Made by a program: the position numbers and the translations under genes. A stretch of DNA of 64,000 nucleotides, from positions 682,001 to 746,000 of the forward strand of contig NZ_PXNN01000011.1 in assembly GCF_003007685.1 (NCBI RefSeq), in the 5' to 3' direction. A model generated the notes under the pieces. It made no database searches and was not told where the DNA came from. It was given only the letters and a program-made list of their open reading frames with translations. Source of the stretch: Marinobacter halophilus (GTDB taxonomy: Bacteria > Pseudomonadota > Gammaproteobacteria > Pseudomonadales > Oleiphilaceae). Shown in pieces: positions 8,753-18,234 of this stretch (position 1 is the first letter of the stretch; every line of letters starts with the position of its first letter).

Positions 8753-10000
8753 GGCCAGCTCACTTGCTCTGACCGCATCCAGCAGCAGATTACGCGGGGT
8801 CAGTAAACGATCACAGAAGGTTCCGAGGCGTACCTGATAGCCCTGCTCTTCCAGAAACACCGCATAGTCCAGCACCAGCCACAATTCCAGAGGCCGTCGG
8901 AACAGGTGCCGGAGCAGTTCGTGGCGGCGCACCTGCCGCACCCTTCGTTCACCCTCAGATTGCCAATGTTGCCAGTCCACCTTGTCGGGCAAACGCAGTT
9001 CTTTGTGCTGTGCCGCCCACACGCAAAAACCCTCGAAATCACCGGAGTTCAATCGTGATGGGTGCGACGGCACCGGCAGATACTCGTCGGCGTTCCGCGC
9101 ATGGCGCTGCAAGGCATCGAAACCCAGGCGCCATGCGCTGACCACAGCAGCCTGCTTACGCTCTCTGGCCGGGGCAGTCACCGTTTCTTGCACGGCAAGC
9201 CGAAGGCTGTTGCGATCTACGGCCAATGCTCCAGCCGCGTTGCGGGCCTGATCTGACAGCAATCGGTATTGTTCGTTACCCGTGAGATGGTAGCAACAGG
9301 GAGAGATACTTAGCCGTGGTGCGCTTGCCGCACTGCCATTTTTGAGAAGCTGACGGTGCAGGTCACCGCAGGCATGCAGTGCTACTCCATGAGCGGCAGC
9401 GGGCCAGGCGAAATCGCCGGCCATCACATCCTGTTGTCGAAGTTGTACCGGATCACCATAGCGCTGCGCCAGCCGGTTGCCGTCGGTCACCAGTTCCGGG
9501 TTCCATTCGACACCCAGCACCGAATCCGCACCCTGCCCTGCCAGGGTGCGGGCGAGATGGCCTTTGCCACAACACCAGTCCAGTACCGGGCCATTCAGCG
9601 GGCGCACCGAAGCCGCAAAGGCACCGGCTTGCAGGCGTTTACGACCAGGCATATCCACCGCATTGACTTCGGGCAGGGCGGCGTTCTGCCCGGTTTCAGC
9701 CGTGGTCAGCCGGGGCAAAGCGACCAGCTCGCCGTAATCGCCAAGATCCGGGACAAAACCCGCTGCTTCGGTGGCGAACGCCTGCAGATTATCCTGCCAG
9801 GCATCACATTCCTGATCTGTCAGTGTCTCCAGCCAACTGGTCAGCTCCGGATAGTGCCGGCACCATGCCGGTACGGGTTCCGAAAACGGCACGGTCCGCC
9901 AAATCGGCTGATGCTGAACAAGCCAGTTATTCAGCAACTGCCAGCGGTTCCAGAAAGAAGGAGCGGCGCCGTGAAGATTCGCCGCCGGAGATAACGTCAT
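8744..10000 (-). CDS. SAM-dependent methyltransferase (Methyltransf_32-like)
   Basis: A 418-residue protein. A class I methyltransferase core begins near residue 140 with the SAM-binding motif LDWCCGKGHLARTLAGQG, then VLGVEWNPELV, and a later ALHACGDLH block. This arrangement matches the METTL25/Methyltransf_32 type. The N-terminal 130 residues and the C-terminal 150 residues carry no domain I recognise. The substrate is unknown; related proteins are suspected RNA or protein methyltransferases. It ends inside the terminator of the converging porin gene and lies 48 nt downstream of dadA on the same strand, so it may be the last gene of the ppk2-dadA transcript. Confidence 0.78.
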   Translation of the reverse strand: MTLSPAANLHGAAPSFWNRWQLLNNWLVQHQPIWRTVPFSEPVPAWCRHYPELTSWLETLTDQECDAWQDNLQAFATEAAGFVPDLGDYGELVALPRLTTAETGQNAALPEVNAVDMPGRKRLQAGAFAASVRPLNGPVLDWCCGKGHLARTLAGQGADSVLGVEWNPELVTDGNRLAQRYGDPVQLRQQDVMAGDFAWPAAAHGVALHACGDLHRQLLKNGSAASAPRLSISPCCYHLTGNEQYRLLSDQARNAAGALAVDRNSLRLAVQETVTAPARERKQAAVVSAWRLGFDALQRHARNADEYLPVPSHPSRLNSGDFEGFCVWAAQHKELRLPDKVDWQHWQSEGERRVRQVRRHELLRHLFRRPLELWLVLDYAVFLEEQGYQVRLGTFCDRLLTPRNLLLDAVRASELAKK

Positions 10001-10048
10001 GACACGAGCCTTTGTGCTGGTTGAAGCAAACGTTCCGGAAAACCAGAT

Positions 10049-11320
10049 CTATTCGGCAAAGCGCCCGGGCCGGAACGGGTCCAGCGGCACTGAGGGTTCC
10101 TCGCCGTCAATTACCTGCGCGATCACCGAGGCGCTGCCGGCAGACAGGGTCCAGCCGAAGGTGCCGTGGCCGGTATTCAGGAACAGGTTATCGCGCGGCC
10201 CCCGGCCAATAATCGCAGGGCCGTCCGGCGTCATCGGGCGAAAGCCTGTCCAGGCTTCAGCTGCGTTCAGATCGGCACAACCGGGAAAGCGCGACTGCAC
10301 CGATTGTTTGATGGTGGCAATCCGGGCCTCCGGAATGTCCCGGTTATAGTCCGCCAACTCGACAAACCCGGTCGCCCGCAGCCGATCCCCCAAACGAGTG
10401 GACACCACCTTGAAGTTGTCGTCGTGAACGGTGCTGGCCGGAGCCTTTGAAGGATCACTCAGTGGCACCGTGATGCTGTAGCCCTTGATCGGATACATGG
10501 GCAACTCCAGCCCCAGAGGTCGCACCAGTTGAGGCGACCAGCAGCCGGCGCAGATGACAAAGGCATCGGCTGCCAGGGTTTCCAGATCGCCACTCGCGGT
10601 TCGCAATTGCAGCGCCTGAACCCGGGCATCATCGGCGATCAGGCGCTGCACTTCCACTTCATAGCGAAAGCTTGCCCCCAGTTGTTCACAGACCTTTGCC
10701 AGTTCACAAGAGAACAGATGGCAATCACCGGTACCATCGGTGTCATAGCTGAGGGCGCCGTATAGGGGGCCATTGCCGGACATACCCGGCTCCGCCGCCC
10801 GCACCTGCTCTGGCGTCAGCAAACGCGAGGCGATGCCCAGTTCGCTCAGTAGCTCATGAACACCCCGGTAGTCGTCCATGGCTTTTTGCGTGCTGGCCAG
10901 ATGCAGCAAGCCCTGGTGCTCGCCATCAAAGGCCAGCTTATGTTCCTGCTCCAGGGCCAGAAACCGCTCCCGGCTGTGTATGCCCAGTCGTAACATGGCT
11001 CGCTTGTTCAGACCGAACAGCCCGGGCGACCAGGCATAGCGCAGGGTGGCAAACATGAATCGGACAGCCTCCGGGGACGGCGGCATCCTGAGTTTAAGCG
11101 GGCCGCTCTTCTGAAACAGCCAGGGCAGGGCCTTGAACACCATGCCGGGGTCTGCCCAAGGATAGACTACCCCGTAAGAGCGCTGGGCCGCATTCGCCTT
11201 ACTGGTTTCATTGCCTGCCAGGGCATGGCGCTCCAGCACCGTCACCTGATGCCCTCTGCGAAGCAGCTCCCGGGCGGTGGTTATCCCCACCACACCGCCG
11301 CCTACAACTGCAATATGCAT
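10049..11320 (-). CDS. dadA: D-amino acid dehydrogenase
   Basis: A 423-residue flavoprotein close to the length of E. coli DadA (432). It opens with the FAD dinucleotide motif VVGGGVVGITTARELLRRGH and the ERH ribose-binding end. The DAO-fold signature near the C-terminus reads WTGFRPMTPDGPAIIGRGP, followed by NTGHGTFGWTLS. It oxidatively deaminates D-amino acids, mainly D-alanine, to 2-oxo acids and passes electrons to the respiratory chain from the inner face of the membrane. AAGGAGG precedes the ATG in the 12-nt gap after PPK2, so the two are co-transcribed. No alanine racemase gene (dadX) is beside it. Confidence 0.88.
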   Translation of the reverse strand: MHIAVVGGGVVGITTARELLRRGHQVTVLERHALAGNETSKANAAQRSYGVVYPWADPGMVFKALPWLFQKSGPLKLRMPPSPEAVRFMFATLRYAWSPGLFGLNKRAMLRLGIHSRERFLALEQEHKLAFDGEHQGLLHLASTQKAMDDYRGVHELLSELGIASRLLTPEQVRAAEPGMSGNGPLYGALSYDTDGTGDCHLFSCELAKVCEQLGASFRYEVEVQRLIADDARVQALQLRTASGDLETLAADAFVICAGCWSPQLVRPLGLELPMYPIKGYSITVPLSDPSKAPASTVHDDNFKVVSTRLGDRLRATGFVELADYNRDIPEARIATIKQSVQSRFPGCADLNAAEAWTGFRPMTPDGPAIIGRGPRDNLFLNTGHGTFGWTLSAGSASVIAQVIDGEEPSVPLDPFRPGRFAE

Positions 11321-11332
11321 AACCTGCCTCCT

Positions 11333-12163
11333 TCAGCTCACCCCTTGTTCCGCCAGCAACGCCCGGTATTCTTCCAAAACATCCGGGTGCTCCGCCGGAT
11401 AGTCCGGTGCCAACTGCTTCAACACATCCGCCACCAGGGCGGCAATGATAGCGCGGGCCTCAGGCTTGCGATCACCGGGCACGATAAACCAGGGCGCGGC
11501 CTCAGTATGCGTGGCCGCCAGTGCCTGCTCAGCGTATGACTGATAGTCAGCTCGCAGCTTCCAGCCCTCAATATCCGAGCGATCAAACTTCCAGCGCTTG
11601 CGGGGTTTGTCGAGCCGTTTGAGCAACCGGCGCTTATGCTCGTCTTCTGACAGGTTGAGCCAGACTTTCACCACACAGGTGCCTTCGCTCACCAGGTGCC
11701 GCTCAAAATCGCAGATGGCCTGATAGCGTGCCGGCCAGTCGTAGCTGTCAACCGCCCGAACCGGCCATACCCGCTCGCCAATCACCGCCTCATGATGGCT
11801 ACGGTTGAAGGCCACCATTTGACCATATGCTGGCAACAAAGGCGTCACCCGCCACAGGAAATCGTGAGCGGCTTCCGTTTCCGTAGGACGGCTGAACGAC
11901 CAGGCATGAAAACCGGCAGGGTCGGCGTAGGTGGCGAGAGTGCGAATCAGGCTGTCTTTACCGCTGGTGTCAGGGCCGTGAACCACCAGCAGCAACGCTT
12001 TTTTGCCGTTGGCCCATAGCCGGCGCTGGTATTCACCGATGTCCTCCAGGCTGGCCTCAAGGGCCGGCACCTTCTGATCCTCGTCCAGCAGGGTCGGATA
12101 GTACTTGAAACCGGGTTTTTTCGGCTCTAAAAACCACGAGCGGGCAAACGCCGTATACTTCAT
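11333..12163 (-). CDS. ppk2: Polyphosphate kinase 2 family protein
   Basis: A 276-residue single-domain PPK2. The P-loop is VHGPDTSGKDSLIRTL, the variant of G-x-D-x-x-G-K seen in this family. The lid region includes FNRSHHEAVIGERVWP and the conserved basic helix KRRLLKRLDKPRKRWKF, then DIEGW. PPK2 enzymes transfer phosphate between polyphosphate and nucleotides; the class (ADP or GDP as substrate, or AMP) cannot be fixed from motifs alone. It lies directly upstream of dadA on the same strand. The role is probably nucleotide regeneration from polyphosphate in the cytoplasm. Confidence 0.85.
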   Translation of the reverse strand: MKYTAFARSWFLEPKKPGFKYYPTLLDEDQKVPALEASLEDIGEYQRRLWANGKKALLLVVHGPDTSGKDSLIRTLATYADPAGFHAWSFSRPTETEAAHDFLWRVTPLLPAYGQMVAFNRSHHEAVIGERVWPVRAVDSYDWPARYQAICDFERHLVSEGTCVVKVWLNLSEDEHKRRLLKRLDKPRKRWKFDRSDIEGWKLRADYQSYAEQALAATHTEAAPWFIVPGDRKPEARAIIAALVADVLKQLAPDYPAEHPDVLEEYRALLAEQGVS

Positions 12164-12281
12164 TAAAGAAACTCCCTATGGCAACCATGCAACCCAACGA
12201 TCACGCAAACTGATAACCTTGTGTGACCAAACTCTCAGAATAGCAGCCAACGCCGGCTGTGATGGAGCTTAATAGCCTGGC

Positions 12282-13091
12282 ATGAGCAAGAAACGTCGTG
12301 AGATTCCCGTATTTAATCATCCGATTATCGAGACCCACTGCCACCTCGACTACCTGAAAGATCAGCCCCTGGCCGACATTCTGGAGCAAAGCCAGCAGGT
12401 CAACATCGAGCGGGTGATCACCATCGCGGTGTCTCCGGATAACCTGGCTACTGTGCGTAAGCTCAGCCATATTGCTCCCTGGGTGTACGGTACCCAAGGC
12501 ATTCATCCGCACGAGGCGGAACGTTATTCGGACGCAGTAGAAGCCGAGATTCGCGAGCACGCCCGGGATGAGAAGATCGTGGCCATCGGCGAAATCGGTC
12601 TCGATTATTACTACGACAATGCCGACCGGGGCGTTCAGCGAGACGTGTTCCGGCGCCAGTTACAGATTGCCTGCGACAACCAGCGCCCGGTGGTGATTCA
12701 CAGCCGCGACGCCGATGACGACACCATCACCATCCTGAAAGAATTCGAAAACAGTCTGGAGCGCCGGGGCGTAATCCACAGCTTTACCTCCGGCCCCGGG
12801 CTGGCACAGTACGCCCTCGACCAGGGCTGGTGCCTGGGCTTCAATGGTATCACCAGTTTCAACAAGGCCGAAAACGTGCGAGACATCGTGCGCATGACAC
12901 CGATTGAGCAGATACTGCTGGAAACCGACGCGCCCTTCCTGACCCCGGTGCCCTATCGTGGCCGTGAAAACGCGCCCTTTTACCTGCCGTTTATTGCCGA
13001 GAAAATTGCTGACGTAAAAGAACTCCCGCTGGATCAGGTACTGAGCCAGACCTATTTGAACAGCTTAAGGACGTTTTTCCCGCAACCATGA
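12282..13091 (+). CDS. TatD family metal-dependent DNase/hydrolase
   Basis: A 269-residue TIM-barrel hydrolase with the TatD metal ligands: ETHCHLDYL (H-x-H) at the N-terminus, IGEIGLDYYYD (Glu), VVIHSRDADDD, and ILLETDAPFLTPVPYRG near the C-terminus. TatD proteins are Mg2+-dependent 3'-5' exonucleases or D-tyrosyl-tRNA-type hydrolases, acting in the cytoplasm. Its stop overlaps the start of the HD-GYP gene (ATGA), so both are translated from one message. It diverges from ppk2. Whether it is TatD itself or the YcfH/YjjV paralogue cannot be told from the sequence. Confidence 0.88.
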   Translation: MSKKRREIPVFNHPIIETHCHLDYLKDQPLADILEQSQQVNIERVITIAVSPDNLATVRKLSHIAPWVYGTQGIHPHEAERYSDAVEAEIREHARDEKIVAIGEIGLDYYYDNADRGVQRDVFRRQLQIACDNQRPVVIHSRDADDDTITILKEFENSLERRGVIHSFTSGPGLAQYALDQGWCLGFNGITSFNKAENVRDIVRMTPIEQILLETDAPFLTPVPYRGRENAPFYLPFIAEKIADVKELPLDQVLSQTYLNSLRTFFPQP

Positions 13092-14296
13092 TCAAGCGCA
13101 TCCCCATTTCAGCGTTAAAGGTTGGCATGTACATTTCCGATCTGAATAACGATTGGATACCGCACAATACCCAACGCAAAAAAGGGGTAATCAAGCGGGA
13201 TGACACCATCGACAAGATCCGCAGGATGGGGGTGACCTACGTCTATATCGACGTTGAAAAAGGCCTGGACTGCCAGGATTCGGAAACCGCCACTGAGGTC
13301 GATCGCCGCAACGAGCAGGCGCTTCAGGGCGCCGGCGAGCTAAGCCCCGGGGTGTTACCCAGAATCACACTGACCGAAGAAATCGTGACAGCCCAGAAGA
13401 TCCACCACCAGGCTCAGGGTCTGGTGGGCAGTTTCATGAGCAATGTCAAAATGGGCGCTGCCGTCGATGTCGCCCCGATTCACCAGCTGGCGGATGAATT
13501 GCAGAACTCGGTGTTACGCAACGCGAATGCACTGAGCTGCCTGGGCCGCATCCGTGAGAAAGACAATTATCTACTCGAACATTCCGTCAACCTGAGTGTG
13601 TTGATGTCGCTGTTCGGCAACTATCGCAAATTGTCGTCAGATGTACTCCATCAAACCATCGTTGGCGCTCTGCTGCACGATCTGGGCAAGATCCTGACAC
13701 CGGATGACATCCTGCACAAACCCGGCCGATTGAGTCCGGAAGAGTTCGAAGTGATGAGGCTGCACGCCCGGCATTCCCGGGATATTCTCGCCAGCACCGA
13801 AGGCATTGGTGAGATCACCGTGATTACCGCCGCCCAGCACCACGAGAAAATGGATGGCAGTGGTTATCCGGAGGGCCTCAAGGGCGACGAAATTACCGAG
13901 TACGGGCGCATGGTCGCAATCACCGACGTGTACGATGCCATCACCTCAGACCGGGTTTACCACAAGGGCATGACGCCGACCCAGGGCCTGAAAAAGCTGT
14001 TGGAGTGGAGTGGTGATCACCTGGACCCGATGCTGGTCAAACAGTTTATTCGCTGCATCGGGCTTTACCCGGTCGGCTCCCTGGTGTTGCTGGAAAGTGG
14101 CCGTCTCGGTGTGGTAATCGAAACCAACGAGCAGGATCAGCGTCTGCCGGTGGTGAGGGTGATGTACCACACCAGGTTCCGGCTCCCCATCAAAGTCGAA
14201 ACTATCGACCTTGCCCGCGCCGGCAACCAGGACCGGATTTTGCGAGCAGTAGACCCGGAAGAATACAAGCTGGACGTGCGTAAATTTTTGACCTGA
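13088..14296 (+). CDS. HD-GYP domain c-di-GMP phosphodiesterase with DUF3391
   Basis: A 402-residue soluble protein. Residues 1-130 are a DUF3391 domain (IKRIPISALKVGMYISDL...). The HD-GYP catalytic domain follows, with the HD pair in GALLHDLGKIL, the following H-x-HHEKMDGSGYPEGL signature, and metal-binding R-x-x-x-ITDVYDAITSDRVY. It should hydrolyse c-di-GMP, lowering its level and favouring motility. It is translationally coupled to the TatD gene by a 4-nt overlap. It is the only c-di-GMP hydrolase visible among four cyclases in the window. Confidence 0.92.
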   Translation: MIKRIPISALKVGMYISDLNNDWIPHNTQRKKGVIKRDDTIDKIRRMGVTYVYIDVEKGLDCQDSETATEVDRRNEQALQGAGELSPGVLPRITLTEEIVTAQKIHHQAQGLVGSFMSNVKMGAAVDVAPIHQLADELQNSVLRNANALSCLGRIREKDNYLLEHSVNLSVLMSLFGNYRKLSSDVLHQTIVGALLHDLGKILTPDDILHKPGRLSPEEFEVMRLHARHSRDILASTEGIGEITVITAAQHHEKMDGSGYPEGLKGDEITEYGRMVAITDVYDAITSDRVYHKGMTPTQGLKKLLEWSGDHLDPMLVKQFIRCIGLYPVGSLVLLESGRLGVVIETNEQDQRLPVVRVMYHTRFRLPIKVETIDLARAGNQDRILRAVDPEEYKLDVRKFLT

Positions 14297-14362
14297 GCCC
14301 AGCTACTGGTCAACCTCTGCTAAACTTGTCGTTATGACTTCGCGCACAACGACCCCCGCACC

Positions 14363-15982
14363 ATGATCTCATCGGCATTCCAGATTCTGGGTGGCCTTGC
14401 CTTGTTCATGCTGGCCATGGAAATGATGACCAACGGCCTGAAGAATGCTGCGGGCCACCATCTTCGGCACTTGCTGGGCACCTGGACCAAAACCCCTCTG
14501 AGGGGATTGATGGCGGGGTTCGCCATCACCGGCATTGTTCAACACTCCGGGGCGGTGACGGTCGCCACCATCGGCTTTGTCAACGCAGGCTTGCTGACCC
14601 TGGCGCAGTCTCTGGCGGTTATCTTCGGCTCCAACATCGGCACCACCATGACCGGCTGGCTGGTCAGCCTGGTGGGGTTCGGCTTCAATGTCGAAGCCGT
14701 TGCCTTACCCTTGCTCGCCGCCGGTGTCGGCACCAAACTGATCAGCCGCACCCCGAGAAATCAGTTTCTGGGTGAGGCCCTGGCCGGATTCGCCCTGTTC
14801 TTCCTCGGCCTGTCGATTCTCAAAACCGCTCTGGAATCCGTTGCTGGCGGCTTTACCGGCGGCGGCATCATCAGCCCGGATTATGGCCTGCCCACTTATC
14901 TGGTCATCGGTTTACTGGCAACGGTGCTGACCCAATCTTCCAGTGCGGCTCTGGCCATTGTGCTCACCGCTGCGGCCGGCGGCCTGATCAGCCTGGATAA
15001 CGCCGCAGCCGCCGTTATCGGAGCCAACCTGGGGTCTACCTCCACCGCCGCCCTGTCCGCTCTGAAAGCCACCGCCAATGCCCGTCGACTGGCCGTTGGC
15101 CATATCCTGTTCAACGTACTGACGGGCGCCATTGCCCTGCTGATTCTGCCGGTGATGCTGTGGTTGGTCGCGCTGATGACCGACTGGCTGAACCTGGAAG
15201 CCAATCCGGCCATCTCCCTGGCTTTGTTCCACACCCTGTTCAATGTGCTGGGTGCGTTCTGCATGCTGCCGTTCACCAAGCCTTTTGCACGCTTTTTGGG
15301 CCGGCTGTTCCGCAGCAAGGAAGAAGACAACGCCGAGCCTCGTTATCTGGACGACACCCTGATCACCACTCCAGAACTGGCCATTGGCGCGGTAGACCAG
15401 GAAATGAAGCGACTGATCGGTCACAGCCGCGGCCTGCTGCGGGTCTGTCTCGACCGTGAAAGCCTGACCGAAACCGACATCCGCCCTAAAGCCGAAGCCA
15501 TCCGCAATCTGAACCAGGCAATTACTGACTATATCAGTCGCCTGCGTGCGGAAAAGATGAGCCTTTCAATAGTAGATGCACTGACTATCAGCATCCGCAC
15601 CTGCCGTTATCTGGCAGAGGCAACGGAGCTGGCCTCACGACTGATAAAATTACGAGAGTTAAGCCATCGAATCGAGTTTGCCGAACAGGCCCAGACGCTG
15701 GCACAGTACCTGGACACCATCCGGGCCCTGGTGGCCGCCGAAGGCCCCGCCCCCAACCTTCTGGCTGAAGCCGAAGCCACCTATCATCGCCTGAAAAACA
15801 GCACCCTGCAGATGATGGTGCGACGGGATTTCAGTACCGGTTTGGGGGAGCAGTCCCTGGATGCCCTGAGCGCCGTACGGCGGCTCAATGACCAGTGGAG
15901 CAAGGCGTTGAATTGGCAGGCCGCCACCGATCTTCTGAACGGTGGCGGGCATCAGGTACTGGAGTCGGAAAACTTGCAGTAA
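14363..15982 (+). CDS. Na+/phosphate cotransporter family protein (NptA/YjbB type) with PhoU-like tail
   Basis: A 539-residue inner-membrane protein. Residues 1-310 contain two inverted Na_Pi_cotrans repeats, each with the hallmark Q-S/H-S-x-A-x-T/A motif (IVQHSGAVTVATIGFV and LTQSSSAALAIVLTAA) and GANLGST/GSNIGTT turns. Residues 360-520 form a helical PhoU-like cytoplasmic domain. In E. coli the YjbB homologue exports phosphate, so the direction here is not certain. Start ATG at 14363. The last 31 nt overlap the end of the convergent cyclase gene. Confidence 0.9.
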   Translation: MISSAFQILGGLALFMLAMEMMTNGLKNAAGHHLRHLLGTWTKTPLRGLMAGFAITGIVQHSGAVTVATIGFVNAGLLTLAQSLAVIFGSNIGTTMTGWLVSLVGFGFNVEAVALPLLAAGVGTKLISRTPRNQFLGEALAGFALFFLGLSILKTALESVAGGFTGGGIISPDYGLPTYLVIGLLATVLTQSSSAALAIVLTAAAGGLISLDNAAAAVIGANLGSTSTAALSALKATANARRLAVGHILFNVLTGAIALLILPVMLWLVALMTDWLNLEANPAISLALFHTLFNVLGAFCMLPFTKPFARFLGRLFRSKEEDNAEPRYLDDTLITTPELAIGAVDQEMKRLIGHSRGLLRVCLDRESLTETDIRPKAEAIRNLNQAITDYISRLRAEKMSLSIVDALTISIRTCRYLAEATELASRLIKLRELSHRIEFAEQAQTLAQYLDTIRALVAAEGPAPNLLAEAEATYHRLKNSTLQMMVRRDFSTGLGEQSLDALSAVRRLNDQWSKALNWQAATDLLNGGGHQVLESENLQ

Positions 15983-18234
15983 CGGTTCTTGCCATCCCGT
16001 TTGGCGCGATACATGGCCTGATCCGCCTGCCGTAACAACTGATCACCATCAAGCTCGCAATCCTGAGGATAGAGGGTGTAACCGAGACTCGCCGACACTT
16101 CAACACTGTGCCCAGCCACCCAGGCCGCTGCCGAAACGGTCGTCAACAAACGCGACAACAATGCATTCAGCGTGTGACCATCCGACACGTTCACGATAAT
16201 CGCGGCAAATTCATCTCCACCGAGCCGGGCAAGGGTGTCTTCCTCGCGCAGCGTCGCTCGCATGCGCCGGGCAAGTTCGATCAGCAGGCCATCGCCGGCG
16301 TCATGACCGAAGGCGTCATTAACCGGCTTGAAGTGGTCCAGATCAATGTAGATCACGGCCAACTGATACCCCTGGCGACGGGCCTGCGCCATGGACTGCT
16401 GCAGCCGATCCGAAAACAGTACTCGATTGGGCAGACCGGTCAAGGCATCATAATGCGCCATGGTGCGCAGCTGTTTTTCGGTTTCTTTGAGCTGGGTGAT
16501 GTCGGTAAAGACACCGACAAAATGACTGAGCTCGTCATGATCATCGAACACGCTGCTCAGGGTCAGGCTCAGAATAGTGGGATGGCCTTTTCGGTGACGA
16601 CTGGCGAATTCGCCACTCCAGACGCCGTGCTTGCGCGCCGCAATCAGAATAGCGCTGCCTTCATCCAGCGGCAAAGGCGGCAGGCTGCCGACCGCGACCT
16701 TGTGTTCGCGCCCGGTAATCTCCGAGTAGGCATCGTTGATGTCGACCACTACGCCGTGAGCATCGGTGATAAAGATGGCTTCACGGGCATTTTCAAATAC
16801 CCTCAAAGCCAGCCGCTGCCGCTCTTCCGCATGTTTTCGGCGAGTAATGTCATACCAGGAACAGAGGACTGACGGCGCATCCTGACCTTGCTCATAAACC
16901 GGTGCCAGCGTTATATCAACCCAGATTTCCGACCCGTCCGAGCGCTCGAATACCCATTCTGACTGGACCACTTGACCTGCCGCCACTTGCCGCATCGAGG
17001 CGTCCGCTTTTTGCAGTGATAACATGCCATCGGGCTGTTTATCTGGCGAAAAAGCCGGCAATCCCTTACCCAGAAGAGACGCCTCTGAGTTGTAACCCAA
17101 CAGAACGACCGCCGCCCGGTTACAGTCAACAAACGCCCCCTGGCGGATCATCAGCATTGGCTGCGGCCAACTGGCAATCAACTCACGCAGACGCCGTTCT
17201 TCGATCGCTAGCTGGCGCTTCTTGCGGCCTAACCAGAAACTGCTAATTACCAGCAACACAAACAGAACAACCACAGTGATCACCCACACCCGGTACTGAC
17301 TGAGCACATCCAGCCAGGTTACTCTCGGCACCTGATCATAGGGGGACATACGCAAGGTTCGGGCAAGCTGCTCCACGGACTGGTAATCGGCCGGGGGCGA
17401 AAACCCGCTGATACTGGCCGCTATGGCCGCTGGATGATCCGGCTCGAGAGCAAACAGGGCAGAGGCAATGCGGCGCACGACCCGGCTTTCCACATGGGGC
17501 AGAGAAACCAGCGGCCACTCGGGATAGAGACGAGTCGACACCACAAACGGAAAACCGGATAGCCGTTGTCGGTTGATGATTTTCAGCTCGGTCATCAGGG
17601 CCGGATTGTCCAGGACCAGCTCTTCAAAAACACCGGTGCGCACAAAGCCCACGTCGACATCACCGGCCTGCACCGCCCGGATTACCCGGTCATGGTTGCC
17701 CAGGTGTACCATCCGGTTGTATCTCAGGATATCGACACCCGCGTCCTTGAGCTCCAACGCCGGAGATTGATAGCCACCAAGAAAAAACATACCGGGGGTG
17801 GCAATGCTCTTGCCACGGATATCACTCAGCCCGTCAATGTCATCGCGCGCGGCCCTCACCAGAATGACGCCACCGATACTGCCGGTCGACTGTCCTTGCC
17901 ATTCCCGCTGCACTGTGGCCAGCACGCCGGTCAGGCTGCGATCACTGCGAATCACCAGAAAGTGGCTGGGATTGGTCAGGAAAAAATCGATCTGGTTCGC
18001 TGACAGCGCTCGATTCATAGCGTCTTGATTGAGTACCTGCAAGCGCACAGTCAGGCCGCTTTCCCGGCTCAGGTAGTCGGCCAATTGAGCATAGCGTTCC
18101 TGAATGACCGGCTCCGGCCGGTATGCGAAGATGCCCAGCGTGACATCCTGTTGTGCCTGCACCCGCGGTTGCCAGCCACCAGCAACTGACCAAAGCAGTA
18201 CAGTAAGACAGCAACCCACAAGCCGACGGCTCAC
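15952..18234 (-). CDS. Diguanylate cyclase with PhnD-like periplasmic binding domain, two PAS domains and GGDEF
   Basis: A 760-residue membrane sensor. It has a signal peptide, a PhnD-type solute-binding domain (about 30-290, VTLGIFAYRPEPVIQERYAQ) and one transmembrane helix (VWVITVVVLFVLLVISSFWL). Two PAS domains follow at roughly 335-590, then GGDEF at residues 672-676. The RxxD inhibitory site (REED) is five residues before GGDEF, so product feedback is expected. It should make c-di-GMP in response to a periplasmic ligand. The GTG start overlaps the stop of the upstream binding-protein gene (GTGA), so the two are made together. No ABC transporter is adjacent. Confidence 0.9.
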   Translation of the reverse strand: MSRRLVGCCLTVLLWSVAGGWQPRVQAQQDVTLGIFAYRPEPVIQERYAQLADYLSRESGLTVRLQVLNQDAMNRALSANQIDFFLTNPSHFLVIRSDRSLTGVLATVQREWQGQSTGSIGGVILVRAARDDIDGLSDIRGKSIATPGMFFLGGYQSPALELKDAGVDILRYNRMVHLGNHDRVIRAVQAGDVDVGFVRTGVFEELVLDNPALMTELKIINRQRLSGFPFVVSTRLYPEWPLVSLPHVESRVVRRIASALFALEPDHPAAIAASISGFSPPADYQSVEQLARTLRMSPYDQVPRVTWLDVLSQYRVWVITVVVLFVLLVISSFWLGRKKRQLAIEERRLRELIASWPQPMLMIRQGAFVDCNRAAVVLLGYNSEASLLGKGLPAFSPDKQPDGMLSLQKADASMRQVAAGQVVQSEWVFERSDGSEIWVDITLAPVYEQGQDAPSVLCSWYDITRRKHAEERQRLALRVFENAREAIFITDAHGVVVDINDAYSEITGREHKVAVGSLPPLPLDEGSAILIAARKHGVWSGEFASRHRKGHPTILSLTLSSVFDDHDELSHFVGVFTDITQLKETEKQLRTMAHYDALTGLPNRVLFSDRLQQSMAQARRQGYQLAVIYIDLDHFKPVNDAFGHDAGDGLLIELARRMRATLREEDTLARLGGDEFAAIIVNVSDGHTLNALLSRLLTTVSAAAWVAGHSVEVSASLGYTLYPQDCELDGDQLLRQADQAMYRAKRDGKNRYCKFSDSST

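Noticed and set aside
15952..15982. 31-nt overlap of two convergent gene ends, possible frameshift
   Set aside because: Both proteins have normal full-length C-termini, so a simple tail-to-tail overlap is sufficient.
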